64,000 nucleotides of DNA from Pseudidiomarina marina. GTDB lineage: Bacteria; Pseudomonadota; Gammaproteobacteria; Enterobacterales; Alteromonadaceae. The DNA lies in assembly GCF_003987045.1 (NCBI RefSeq), contig NZ_PIPZ01000002.1, forward strand, positions 310,001-374,000. Reading direction: 5' to 3'. A model generated the notes under the pieces. The model worked only from the letters and a program-made list of their open reading frames with translations, was not told the DNA's origin and did not search any database. Shown in pieces: positions 54,864-63,500 of the stretch. Each line of letters starts with the position of its first letter. Position 1 is the stretch's first letter. The position numbers and the translations under genes were made by a program.

Positions 54864-57515
54864 TTACGCCGTTCCGGCCGACTGCACTTGAGTCGGCTCG
54901 TCCTGCGATAGTGACTTTACCTGTTCGGGTTCCCCAAACAATGAACCCTGTCCTACATTAACCCCATTATGCACCAAAGCTTTTTGTTGGTCCGTGGTAT
55001 CAATTCCTGACGCTGAAATTTCAATTCCTAAATCGCGGCATAGGTGCACCACGTTGCGCACCATAGTTTGAGCGCGCTGACTGGTTGCAATATCGGCAAC
55101 AAAGCGTGGATCAAGCTTCACATGAGTAAATGGATAATTCAGTATGTACTGCAATGCGCCGGCGCTGCGGCCAAATTCATTGAGTGCTAAGCCAACACCG
55201 AATTCGGCAAGTTGACGCAAGCAACTGAGCTGGCGTTTGGAGTTGTCGTGTAGCTCAGTCTCACTAAATTCAAGAATTAAACGCTCTGGTGCTACACCTG
55301 AGTCGGTAATAATTTCCTGAATGGCTTTTACATCGGCCAACTTAAAGAGATGTTTCGCGGAAATGCTGACGTAAACCGGTAATGCCTCGTCATCACTAGC
55401 AAGCAATTCACAGCAGCGGGTGAGCATCCATTGGTCAAGTGCCATGGTCATGCCCGTTTTCTCAGCAATTGCTAGGAAACGGTCCGCCGGTAACAAGCTG
55501 TCATCACGTTGCCAGCGCAACAATAACTCTTGCGCAACCGGTTGATTCTTGCCCAGTTCGTGTACTGTAAACTTCTGTAGAATAAAGTCTTGATCGAATT
55601 GAGCATGGCGCAGTTCGGTTTCTCGGTTTAATGACGCCACTAAATCTTTGTGGATACTCTCATCGAATACCACGTAACGACCACGTCCCATACTCTTGGC
55701 TTGGTACATGGCCGCATCGGCATCACGTAGCAATCGTTCGGCAGAGTCATTGCGCGACTTGCATTCTGCAATTCCAACACTGGCACCTGAGTAATGCTCA
55801 CTTTCGCCAAACACAAACGGCAGTTTCATTTTTTCAATAATGCGTGAGGCAATGTCACAGGCATCTTCGATATGACGGATCATATCAAGCAAAATAACGA
55901 ATTCGTCGCCGCCTAAACGCGCAATCGTATCGTTATCTCGAATACATTCACCAATACGGCGACTGGCTTCAAGCAGGAATTCATCGCCTGCCGAGTGGCC
56001 AAGGGTATCGTTAATGTCTTTGAAGCGATCAAGATCAACAAACAATACCGCAAAATTATGATGTGGATAGCGGCGCTTATGTTTCAAGGTTTGCTGCAAG
56101 CGCTCGGTGAACATCGAACGATTTGGTAAACCTGTCAGGGCATCATGATGCGCATCATAGAACAACTTCTCTTCAACTTTCTTTCGTCGCTCAATCTCAC
56201 TTACCAGTTCTTCGGTGCGCTCGGCGACCTTGCGCTCCAAATAGGCATTAACGCGGCGCACTTCGTCAGCATTACGTCGGCGCTCAATGGCTACTGCAAC
56301 ATGCTGCGAAACGAAGTTGAGCAATTCGAGATCATCTTGCTTGTAGGTCACTTTGTCGCTGTAGGTTTGCACTGACAGTACACCAATAACTTCATCATCG
56401 ACCAGTAGCGGAGAGCCCAGCCATTGCGTTGGTTGCGTACCATAATAGCTGGTTGAACCTTCAACCTCGCCCGACGAAATTAACTCGGCATATTTTTCGC
56501 GCTCAATAAACACAGGCTTTTTATGGCGAATAACGTATTCAGTCATACCCCGAGCTAATGGGCGTTTTTTCTGTAGGTTGTTGTCGAACGCATCAACATA
56601 ATAAGGAAACTCAAGAAATTTCTTGTCGTCGTCTAATAGTGCAACGAAGAAGTTGTCGTTGTTGATGAGCTGCCCAATTTGGCGGTGTAATTGCTCATAG
56701 AAGCTTTTCATGGAATCTGAAGTATTCGTTACCTCAGAAATCGAGAACAATACCGAACTGAGTTGCTGAGCTCGCTCACGCTCAGCAATTTCTGATTTTA
56801 AATCATCATTAATTTGGCGCAGTCTTGCCGTTTGGTGTTCAATTTCCGCCTGCATCAACTCTCGCTGACGCACCCGCTCTAATGCGTTGACAATGTGCTG
56901 CGACACGAACATAAATAGCTCTTTGTCGGCTTCGCTATAACGCACATCTTCAGTATAGCTCTGCACAACCATTGCACCGATAACACGATTATCTGAGTGG
57001 AGAGGAACACCGAGCCAATCGACAGGCGCTGCCCCAAGGTCGCGAATTTCACCACTGTCTAGCAAACGTTTAAATACTTCTGCGTCGTACAAAAAAGGTT
57101 TTCCGGTTCGCATGACGTAACCGGTCAACCCTTTGCCTAATAGTTCAGCAGGAATCGATTCTAGCGAAGGAATATCATCATATTCATCAACGAAATAAAC
57201 AAATTTAACCGTATCTTCGGTTTGGTCATACAAACAAATGAAGAAGTTCTTCGCTACCATCAGGTCACCAATAATATTGTGGACCGATTGGTAAAATTGT
57301 TGCATGTCTGTAACTGACGACGCGAGTTCCGATATTTTGAAGAGTGCTTTTTGAATAACTTCCGATTCGCGATATTTCAGGGCAAGGTCTTGCAGGCGTG
57401 CAACAGCCTTACGCAATCGCGCAATTTCCTTTTGCTTTTTAATAAGCTCGACAGACTGTTGCATCTTATTGTTTTTGTTCGTTTTATTATTCTGATTTGG
57501 TGACCGTTCATACAT
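54864..57515 (-). CDS. GAF-GAF-GGDEF-EAL cyclic-di-GMP signalling protein
   Basis: Cytoplasmic sensor of 883 residues. A short N-terminal coiled coil (20-50) is followed by GAF 1 (about 55-215), GAF 2 (about 255-412) and a coiled linker (413-450). The GGDEF domain (451-620) has GGDEF intact at 535-539 and a product-inhibition site RDND at 526-529, so diguanylate cyclase activity is likely. The EAL domain (about 630-865) looks broken: EAL is ELL (663-665), the usual metal Asn is Ser717, the DDFG block is NEFG (779-782), and the late catalytic Glu region reads SASGID. Phosphodiesterase activity is therefore unlikely. GAF ligands unknown. Confidence 0.9.
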   Translation of the reverse strand: MYERSPNQNNKTNKNNKMQQSVELIKKQKEIARLRKAVARLQDLALKYRESEVIQKALFKISELASSVTDMQQFYQSVHNIIGDLMVAKNFFICLYDQTEDTVKFVYFVDEYDDIPSLESIPAELLGKGLTGYVMRTGKPFLYDAEVFKRLLDSGEIRDLGAAPVDWLGVPLHSDNRVIGAMVVQSYTEDVRYSEADKELFMFVSQHIVNALERVRQRELMQAEIEHQTARLRQINDDLKSEIAERERAQQLSSVLFSISEVTNTSDSMKSFYEQLHRQIGQLINNDNFFVALLDDDKKFLEFPYYVDAFDNNLQKKRPLARGMTEYVIRHKKPVFIEREKYAELISSGEVEGSTSYYGTQPTQWLGSPLLVDDEVIGVLSVQTYSDKVTYKQDDLELLNFVSQHVAVAIERRRNADEVRRVNAYLERKVAERTEELVSEIERRKKVEEKLFYDAHHDALTGLPNRSMFTERLQQTLKHKRRYPHHNFAVLFVDLDRFKDINDTLGHSAGDEFLLEASRRIGECIRDNDTIARLGGDEFVILLDMIRHIEDACDIASRIIEKMKLPFVFGESEHYSGASVGIAECKSRNDSAERLLRDADAAMYQAKSMGRGRYVVFDESIHKDLVASLNRETELRHAQFDQDFILQKFTVHELGKNQPVAQELLLRWQRDDSLLPADRFLAIAEKTGMTMALDQWMLTRCCELLASDDEALPVYVSISAKHLFKLADVKAIQEIITDSGVAPERLILEFSETELHDNSKRQLSCLRQLAEFGVGLALNEFGRSAGALQYILNYPFTHVKLDPRFVADIATSQRAQTMVRNVVHLCRDLGIEISASGIDTTDQQKALVHNGVNVGQGSLFGEPEQVKSLSQDEPTQVQSAGTA

Positions 57516-57624
57516 ATAGAACAGCGCTTTTTGCTAAAAGTTATGTAAACTTTTAGTAAAAACAACGCTCGAGTATATCTTTCATCATGAAGTTAGAAAA
57601 GAGTTTTGGTTAAATTACAGACAC

Positions 57625-57650
57625 AAAAAAACCGCCGAAGCGGTTTTTTT
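57625..57650. terminator. Bidirectional terminator downstream of cytochrome c5
   Basis: A7-CCGC and GCGG-T7 flank a CGAA tetraloop. It forms a canonical U-tracted hairpin on both strands. On the minus strand it ends the cytochrome c5 gene and insulates the GGDEF gene. Confidence 0.92.
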
Positions 57651-57684
57651 CATTATAACTATTGTGAATTTAAGAAGTTTTTCT

Positions 57685-58113
57685 TTAAATTTCCGCGGTC
57701 ATATAATCAATTGCGGCTTGAATTTCGTCATCGCTACAATCGTTACAAGTACCTTTTGGAGGCATTGCGTTATAGCCTTCAACCGCATGCTTCAATACGG
57801 TATCCATGCCCTGAGCTAAACGTTCTTCCCAATCGGCAGCGTCATTAATTTTAGGTGCATTCAATACACCAGAAGTGTGACATGCTGCACAAAATTTGTT
57901 GTAGACATCTTCACCTGAGCGTGCGCTTTCTGCGCCACCACCACTAGCTGAGCCATTTGCGCCAGCAACACGCACTTTTGCAACTGGAGCAATACGCTCT
58001 TTAATGTCATCGTTGCTTTGTTGTGGCAACATAGCAGCGCTTGCGCTACCAACGGTTAATGCCAGTGCAGCAACCCAAATACGGCTTGATTTTACGACTT
58101 TCAGTACGTTCAC
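57685..58113 (-). CDS. Cytochrome c5 family protein
   Basis: Periplasmic monoheme cytochrome of 142 residues. A signal peptide ends at about residue 27 (VGSASAAM). The heme motif is Cys75-Ala-Ala-Cys78-His79 (FCAACH). The axial Met117 is in NAMPPKG. The Cys123-Cys126 pair in GTCNDCSD is the extra disulfide typical of c5. A Gly/Ala/Ser-rich stretch (GANGSASGGGAES) links signal and heme domains. It is a likely electron carrier to the oxidase coded at 8-12.5 kb. Confidence 0.93.
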   Translation of the reverse strand: MNVLKVVKSSRIWVAALALTVGSASAAMLPQQSNDDIKERIAPVAKVRVAGANGSASGGGAESARSGEDVYNKFCAACHTSGVLNAPKINDAADWEERLAQGMDTVLKHAVEGYNAMPPKGTCNDCSDDEIQAAIDYMTAEI

Positions 58114-58205
58114 AGTGGACTCCTGTATAAGCTGATGAGCTTGCTAGCTCGGTTCGTTGTTGCGATTATAGCCAGATTCCGTCCAAGGTTAAACACTTCC
58201 GTGCT

Positions 58206-59288
58206 ATGTCAGATAACACACAAAGTAATACGCGTAAAATTGCTCTTTTAGATCTCGATGCTTTCTTTGCTAGCGCCGAGGTTCTGCGCGACCCAAGCTT
58301 AAAGAGCCGGCCGTTCGCCGTAGGCGGTGGTGGTGAGCGCGGGGTTGTGGCTACAGCTAATTATTTAGCAAGACAGTATGGTGTTCGCAGCGCAATGAGT
58401 GGTGCGCATGCGCGGCGATTGTGTCCAGAACTCCATTTCGTGACACCCGATCACGGTTATTACCGAGAATTATCAAAACAAGTATTTCAGGTACTCGCTG
58501 AGGCAACGCCAATCGTCGAGCCGGCATCAATAGACGAATTCTATCTCGATTTGACCGACAACACGCGCTATCAGGGCAGCGCCAGTATCACCATGGAGAG
58601 TATCCGGCACACGCTAAGAGGAATGGGGCTCACTGCTTCCGCGGGTATCTCAAACCAAAAAATGGTGGCAAAAATCGCCAGCGAAGAAAATAAGCCCGAC
58701 GGTCAATTTGTTGTGTCGCCTGAACAGGTACTTGGTTATTTAGCTAAGTTACAGCTTAAGCGTATTCCTGGCGTTGGCCCCAAAAGTTTAGAGCGTTTGA
58801 ATTATGCCGGATTTTTCCTCGGGCGCGATATTCAGCAAGCGAGCATTGAGCGGTTACAAGAATTACTTGGCGAGAAAGCAGGTTGGTTGTTATATCAACG
58901 CTGCCAAGGTATTGACCCTCGACAAGTGGTGACCGAGCGCATTCGTAAAAGCGTCGGTGTCGAAGAAACACTTCCCAGCGATTTTCATCAACTACGCCAA
59001 GTTGAGCAATTTGTTGATGAGGTTTTACTACCACAGTTGTTGAAACGATTGCGCGTATCACGTTGGCAACAGACACACATTAAAAATCAAACGGTGAAAT
59101 TAAAGTTTAGCGATTTCCAACAAACCACCGTGTCGCGCACCGCACAAACCGCATCGCCGAGTTTGTTTTATCATTTAGTGCGCGAAGCCTGGGAACGTCG
59201 TAATCATCGAGGTGTGCGCTTAGTTGGCATCAGCGTCGCGTTGCCCGACCCTGACGATCAGCTGCAGCTTGAGCTGGAGCTTGAGTAG
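58206..59288 (+). CDS. dinB: DNA polymerase IV (DinB)
   Basis: Y-family translesion polymerase of 360 residues. Catalytic carboxylates: LLDLDAFFASAEVL (first Asp) and PASIDEFYLDL (Asp-Glu). The steric gate lies in the DAFFAS block. The helix-hairpin-helix IPGVGPKSLERLNYAGF and a little-finger domain follow. The C-terminus ends in an acidic QLQLELELE, not a clear beta-clamp motif, although QLQLEL resembles a QxxLxx motif. No SOS box is seen upstream. Overlaps the prephenate dehydratase gene by 31 bp at its 3' end. Confidence 0.95.
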   Translation: MSDNTQSNTRKIALLDLDAFFASAEVLRDPSLKSRPFAVGGGGERGVVATANYLARQYGVRSAMSGAHARRLCPELHFVTPDHGYYRELSKQVFQVLAEATPIVEPASIDEFYLDLTDNTRYQGSASITMESIRHTLRGMGLTASAGISNQKMVAKIASEENKPDGQFVVSPEQVLGYLAKLQLKRIPGVGPKSLERLNYAGFFLGRDIQQASIERLQELLGEKAGWLLYQRCQGIDPRQVVTERIRKSVGVEETLPSDFHQLRQVEQFVDEVLLPQLLKRLRVSRWQQTHIKNQTVKLKFSDFQQTTVSRTAQTASPSLFYHLVREAWERRNHRGVRLVGISVALPDPDDQLQLELELE

Positions 59289-60109
59289 GTGTAGCTACCG
59301 AGTTCAATCACCTGGTTACGTAACTTAATTGCGCTAAGTGCCGCTTGTACTCGGCTATGCTGTAAATGCCCTTCAAACTCAATAAAGAAATGATATTGAC
59401 CAAACTTTTGTCCAGTGGGACGCGAGACCAACGACAGCAAGTTAACCTGGTGCACCGCAAACGCTTGTAGGTGTTCCAAAAGTAGCCCTGGATGATCGGC
59501 ATCATCCACAATGACCACCGCAGATTTATAAACACTGGCATGATTCGGTAACGCCAGCGGTTGCGCCGCTTGCAACGCGACAAAGCGAGTAACGTTGTGG
59601 GCAAAATCAGTCACGTCATGCACAACCTTGGCAAAGGATTGTGACGCGATATTTCCCGAATCAAGTAAATGCTCTGGAATTAACGCCGCTGCCGGTTCAT
59701 TGTTTGCCAACAATAATGCGAGCGCTTCAGTATTGCTCGCGGTTGTCACAATATCGGGCGCATGCTGCGTTAGCCATTCGCTGCACTGACCTTGTGCGAC
59801 AAACTGTGCGAATAATCGCTGTGGCTGAGAGTGATTCATGACCACTGAGAAACGCACCGGAATTGCGACTTCAGCAATAATCTGTAATGGCTTGCGAACA
59901 AAGCTATCAACGACCGGTGAGACAATGCCTTCAACAATGTTTTCAATTGGCACCACGACAATATCAGCACCCTGCTCTAGGGCGTCAATGGTGCGTCGAA
60001 GTGTCGGAAAGAAAACAATGTCGCTACTGCTGTAGCGTTTGGCAAAATCACGAGCGGCAAGCTCTGAAAATGTGCCGGCGGGGCCAAGCGTGGCAATTTT
60101 AGTGGTCAC
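59258..60109 (-). CDS. pheA: Stand-alone prephenate dehydratase with ACT domain
   Basis: Converts prephenate to phenylpyruvate for phenylalanine synthesis. Substrate blocks: TLGPAGTFSELAARDF, VVPIENIVEGIVSPVVDSF and the TRF-type motif HNVTRFVALQ. The C-terminal ACT domain (about residues 195-270) has LLSLVSRPTGQKFGQYHFFIEFEG, where the usual ESRP is VSRP, so feedback by phenylalanine may differ. There is no N-terminal chorismate mutase, unlike the fused enzyme of enterobacteria. 283 residues. The last 10 residues are Ser-rich (SSSSSSCS) because they lie over the dinB end. Confidence 0.88.
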   Translation of the reverse strand: MTTKIATLGPAGTFSELAARDFAKRYSSSDIVFFPTLRRTIDALEQGADIVVVPIENIVEGIVSPVVDSFVRKPLQIIAEVAIPVRFSVVMNHSQPQRLFAQFVAQGQCSEWLTQHAPDIVTTASNTEALALLLANNEPAAALIPEHLLDSGNIASQSFAKVVHDVTDFAHNVTRFVALQAAQPLALPNHASVYKSAVVIVDDADHPGLLLEHLQAFAVHQVNLLSLVSRPTGQKFGQYHFFIEFEGHLQHSRVQAALSAIKLRNQVIELGSYTYSSSSSSCS

Positions 60110-60131
60110 AGCGAACTTCTCACGACTTAAA

Positions 60132-60157
60132 TAGGTTGCAGGAATTTCTACAACCTA
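60132..60157. promoter_or_regulatory. 26-bp near-perfect palindrome between the PepSY gene and pheA
   Basis: TAGGTTGCAGGAA and TTTCTACAACCTA match as an inverted repeat at 11 of 13 positions, and the other two become G-U pairs in RNA. It covers the stop codon of the PepSY gene and sits 23 bp before pheA, all on the minus strand. It could be a U-poor terminator or an operator. Confidence 0.45.
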
Positions 60158-61194
60158 CAGCGTTTTTTGTACTGACGCCAGCACCAAAAATATATACCGC
60201 TAACTGGCAGAATAATTAAAGCTAAACCACCTAAAAGCACCACAATAAACCACGCTAGACCACCAACGGCTGCGACATGTACTGGGAAAATCATCTGGCT
60301 AACTTGGTAGCCTTTGCTGTCGTAACGTAAATCATAAACGCTGGTGACCGCGCCAGTACCTGCATCAAATTGCACATGACTGCGACCGTTCGGATGCCAT
60401 TCACCTGGAAACGTCATACGCAAACTCAGGTTCGACAACGAAACAAGCTGCGGCTGATGGTCTGGCAATAATTGATGCGCGCGCTCGAAACGCTCCTGCC
60501 AATTATGTGCCGGTGCCACTTGCTGCCACTCCTCTGCGGTGATCGGTTGTGGCTGTTGCTCGGGCGCTAGTGCCGTTAAACCAGCACTCACTGCCGCGGC
60601 ATACATGATCGCGGTACCCGTGAGCATTCCAATGAGTACCGGTACAAATAGAACGCTACCAATCACTTTATGTAACTGAAATAAGGTAGCAGCGAAACTG
60701 CGGTGCCATGGCCAGACCCAGCGAATTGCAAGTAACCGCCGAGACCAATGACGCGGCCACCAGCGAATGATGCCGGTAGTAAGAAGAATTAACCCAGCTA
60801 TCCCCATATAACCAAGTAGATCTTTACCCAAATCTTTGAGTAACAAGTGGTGATGAAACTCCACCATAAAACCCACGAGGTCACTTAAGTACGGGCGTTC
60901 GAGTATCTGTTCGCCGTTCGCATTATAGTAATGACGAGCACCCGATGGCATCACAATTTCAAGCCACGGATTCGCCTCACGCGGCATGTACGCGTAGCCT
61001 TCGTTGTAACGATCAAAAACACCGGCGGCGGTTTGTTCGGTCGGTAGCTGCTCGAGCTGCAATTGCGGATAGCGCCACTGCAACAATTCGACTTTGTACA
61101 ACAGCAACGTGCCCGTCAAAGCGACGAGCACGAGCCATATACCAAAGAATAAGCCCAGCCAGCGATGCAGCTTGGTTAGAATTGATAGAACCAA
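60148..61194 (-). CDS. PepSY-associated transmembrane protein
   Basis: Membrane protein of 348 residues in the PepSY-TM family (PiuB/FegB type), which commonly accompanies siderophore receptors and may reduce ferric siderophores. Helices lie at about residues 10-32, 125-147, 170-200 and 315-340. The conserved start TKLHRWLGLFFGIWLVLVALTGTLLLY and LFQLHKVIGSVLFVPV carry His residues that could bind heme or metal. The start overlaps the TonB receptor end by 19 bp, so they share one transcript behind the Fur box. Confidence 0.88.
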   Translation of the reverse strand: MVLSILTKLHRWLGLFFGIWLVLVALTGTLLLYKVELLQWRYPQLQLEQLPTEQTAAGVFDRYNEGYAYMPREANPWLEIVMPSGARHYYNANGEQILERPYLSDLVGFMVEFHHHLLLKDLGKDLLGYMGIAGLILLTTGIIRWWPRHWSRRLLAIRWVWPWHRSFAATLFQLHKVIGSVLFVPVLIGMLTGTAIMYAAAVSAGLTALAPEQQPQPITAEEWQQVAPAHNWQERFERAHQLLPDHQPQLVSLSNLSLRMTFPGEWHPNGRSHVQFDAGTGAVTSVYDLRYDSKGYQVSQMIFPVHVAAVGGLAWFIVVLLGGLALIILPVSGIYFWCWRQYKKRCRL

Positions 61195-63281
61195 TTGATG
61201 CTCACTGTGCGGCCACGACCAGCAAAGTTAGTGCGATCTGCACCCGCGGTTTGCGCATAATAGGTCAGGTAATACTCATCCAACAGATTCTCGATACCCA
61301 CCGTGAACAAACCGTAATCTGGTGAATCGTAGTTCATCTGCAAATCAACGGTTTGATAGCCTTCGAAGTTATTAATGGCTTGCTCACCGGTGTAGATATC
61401 GCGGTCGAATAAATGGTTCAGTTGCAGACGCGTATTCACCATGTCGGTCCATTGCTGCTGCCAGCTTACATTCATACGACGTGGCGCAATGTTACGGCCA
61501 CCTAATTGCGTGTCGACTACGTTATCAGCGTCGCTATCATACTCACCGTCCGTATCGGCATAGTTCAAATCAAAGCTGGTGGAATTCGACAGTGCATAGC
61601 TTGCTGAGAATTCGATACCATCAATTTCAGTGCGCTCTCGCGCAACCGAGAAAATGCCGTCTTCGTTTGGTTGTAAACGTGCGCCTAAGTCGGATTCCGA
61701 GGTGAAATAGCTGAGGCTTGCGCGAATCGCTTGCCCACGATATTCAACACCCACTTCACGATTATCGGCGATCACCGGTTGCAGATCTAAAAAGCTATCT
61801 ACGCTTAAATCAGGGGTATTAATACCGCGTAGCACGCGACCAACGTCTGGCATGCTGAAGCCTTCTGAGTAACTCGCAAACGCACGTACTGAGTCAGTAA
61901 ACGCATAAACCACGCCTAGGTTTGGAAGTAATTCGTTGAATGATGGCTCACCACCTTCAACAAACGTGCTGTTATAAGCGTACAGCGTGGTGAAATCGTC
62001 GACATTGAGCTTGCCGTATTCGTAACGCAAACCACCGCTGACGGTCAGGCCGTCCTGTTGATAGCGTAATTGTGCAAACGGTGCCCAATTATCGAAAGTT
62101 GTTTCTGGAACCCACTTACGGTTGGTTTGCGCGAGCTCTTGGAAGGTGGTGTCACGCAAATAATCCACGCCCGCGCTCAAGTCAACGGGCAAGTCCGATA
62201 ATGCAGGCCAGTTCATTGTTAGGCGCGAACCGAACTTGTTCGAATCGTTACGTGATTGATCGAAGATATCATCGCCGTAAGCCGGATCTTGGAATGTGGC
62301 GTAGCGACCGCCACCGTATAGTGCTGAGAAATCTTGCAAGAACACTTGCCAGTTCAAATCAGCGCCTAATACCGACTTATTCTTGTAGGTTAACGTGGCA
62401 GTGGTAACTTTGTTTTCAGCTGGATCACCTTCACTTGGCTGTTTCACAGAAATAGCGGCGATACCCTCAGCACGGTTGCCATCAACTGGCGAAAAATCGC
62501 CGTTACCTTGCAAATTGAAGTGGTTCACCATCAATTCAACGTGCTGTTGGTCGTCGATGTTGTAACCAACTTTGGTGAATACATCGAAGCTTTCTGAATC
62601 TTGAGTATCACCTTGGGTGACATCGGTGCCAATGAAGTCGCCGTTGCCGTCAACGTACATGCCGGTGCTGCGCAACTGTGCGCCAGCAACAACTTGCCAA
62701 TCACCCGAGACATGACGCGTTAAATAGCCAGCCCGATAACTCAAGCCGTCGCTAAACTCTTCCGGCGAAGTTGTTAAACCGGCCACAATTTCTTGTTCTG
62801 AACCGTCAGTTGCCGATTTGGTCACGATATTAATGATACCGCCGCTTGCTCCCATACCTTGGATGGCACTGGCACCGTGAATAATTTCGACGCGCTCAAT
62901 CATCAGTGGATCAATGGTATAGCTTGCTCGCGAGCCATTACGCAATGGGTTTGACTGCGGTACACCATCAATTAGATAAAGTGGCTCGCGACCACGCAAG
63001 GTCTCACCTGCACTGGTGAGTTTTTGGCGCGATGGTGAAAATGCAGGAACTAAATTACCAAGTACATCGGACAACGAGTCGGCAACAGCTAGTTGTTCGC
63101 GAATTTCATCACCGTCAATCACCGAAACCGTTGCAGCGATGCTACTGGCTGGTTGCGAGGTACGGGTAGCAGAAACTTGAATGATTTCATTCACGGTTGC
63201 CGAAGTGTCTTGTGCGAAGACAACCTGTGGTGTGGTGATTAATGCTGCAGCTACAGCGATTGATAGAGCGTTAAGGCGCAT
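61176..63281 (-). CDS. TonB-dependent siderophore receptor
   Basis: Outer-membrane beta-barrel that imports a ferric siderophore or similar ligand. The ATG at 63281 (MRLNALSIAVAAALITT) has GGGGGAAG 3 bp upstream and opens a clean signal peptide ending VVFAQD. A TonB box-like EIIQVSATR lies near residue 35. The plug domain (about 45-155) has YLIDGVPQSNP and IIHGASAIQGMGASGGIINIVTK. The barrel ends with the C-terminal Phe of outer-membrane proteins (INWFYQF). 701 residues. Ligand cannot be fixed from sequence. Fur control is likely. Confidence 0.93.
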   Translation of the reverse strand: MRLNALSIAVAAALITTPQVVFAQDTSATVNEIIQVSATRTSQPASSIAATVSVIDGDEIREQLAVADSLSDVLGNLVPAFSPSRQKLTSAGETLRGREPLYLIDGVPQSNPLRNGSRASYTIDPLMIERVEIIHGASAIQGMGASGGIINIVTKSATDGSEQEIVAGLTTSPEEFSDGLSYRAGYLTRHVSGDWQVVAGAQLRSTGMYVDGNGDFIGTDVTQGDTQDSESFDVFTKVGYNIDDQQHVELMVNHFNLQGNGDFSPVDGNRAEGIAAISVKQPSEGDPAENKVTTATLTYKNKSVLGADLNWQVFLQDFSALYGGGRYATFQDPAYGDDIFDQSRNDSNKFGSRLTMNWPALSDLPVDLSAGVDYLRDTTFQELAQTNRKWVPETTFDNWAPFAQLRYQQDGLTVSGGLRYEYGKLNVDDFTTLYAYNSTFVEGGEPSFNELLPNLGVVYAFTDSVRAFASYSEGFSMPDVGRVLRGINTPDLSVDSFLDLQPVIADNREVGVEYRGQAIRASLSYFTSESDLGARLQPNEDGIFSVARERTEIDGIEFSASYALSNSTSFDLNYADTDGEYDSDADNVVDTQLGGRNIAPRRMNVSWQQQWTDMVNTRLQLNHLFDRDIYTGEQAINNFEGYQTVDLQMNYDSPDYGLFTVGIENLLDEYYLTYYAQTAGADRTNFAGRGRTVSINWFYQF

Positions 63282-63317
63282 GACTTCCCCCAAAAATAGA
63301 GCGACCTAAATGATTGT

Positions 63318-63336
63318 GCTAATGATAACGATTCGC
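63318..63336 (-). promoter_or_regulatory. Fur box upstream of the TonB receptor operon
   Basis: GCTAATGATAACGATTCGC agrees with the 19-bp Fur consensus GATAATGATAATCATTATC at 14 positions, and the core AATGATAA is perfect. It is 37-55 bp upstream of the receptor ATG. Iron repression of the receptor and its PepSY partner is the natural reading. The site could also affect the divergent antiporter gene. Confidence 0.75.
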
Positions 63337-63500
63337 ATTTGAATTGCAATAGCACTAGGAGGTTTTATTGCTCAATGTCATAATTCGTGGGTAGAAATTG
63401 CATAAATCATGAAGCCTTGGCACTATTGCATCGTAATGCAAGGCAAGCTGTCACAGCATTTGTCACTAAAGCCGAACAATAACAACAAAAGGCCATTCTT

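Noticed and set aside
54864-55600. Active EAL phosphodiesterase
   Set aside because: Several metal and catalytic residues are replaced, so only the cyclase half is called active.
58123-58138. Possible SOS box before dinB
   Set aside because: CTGT is present but ACAG is not at the right distance (ATGA instead).
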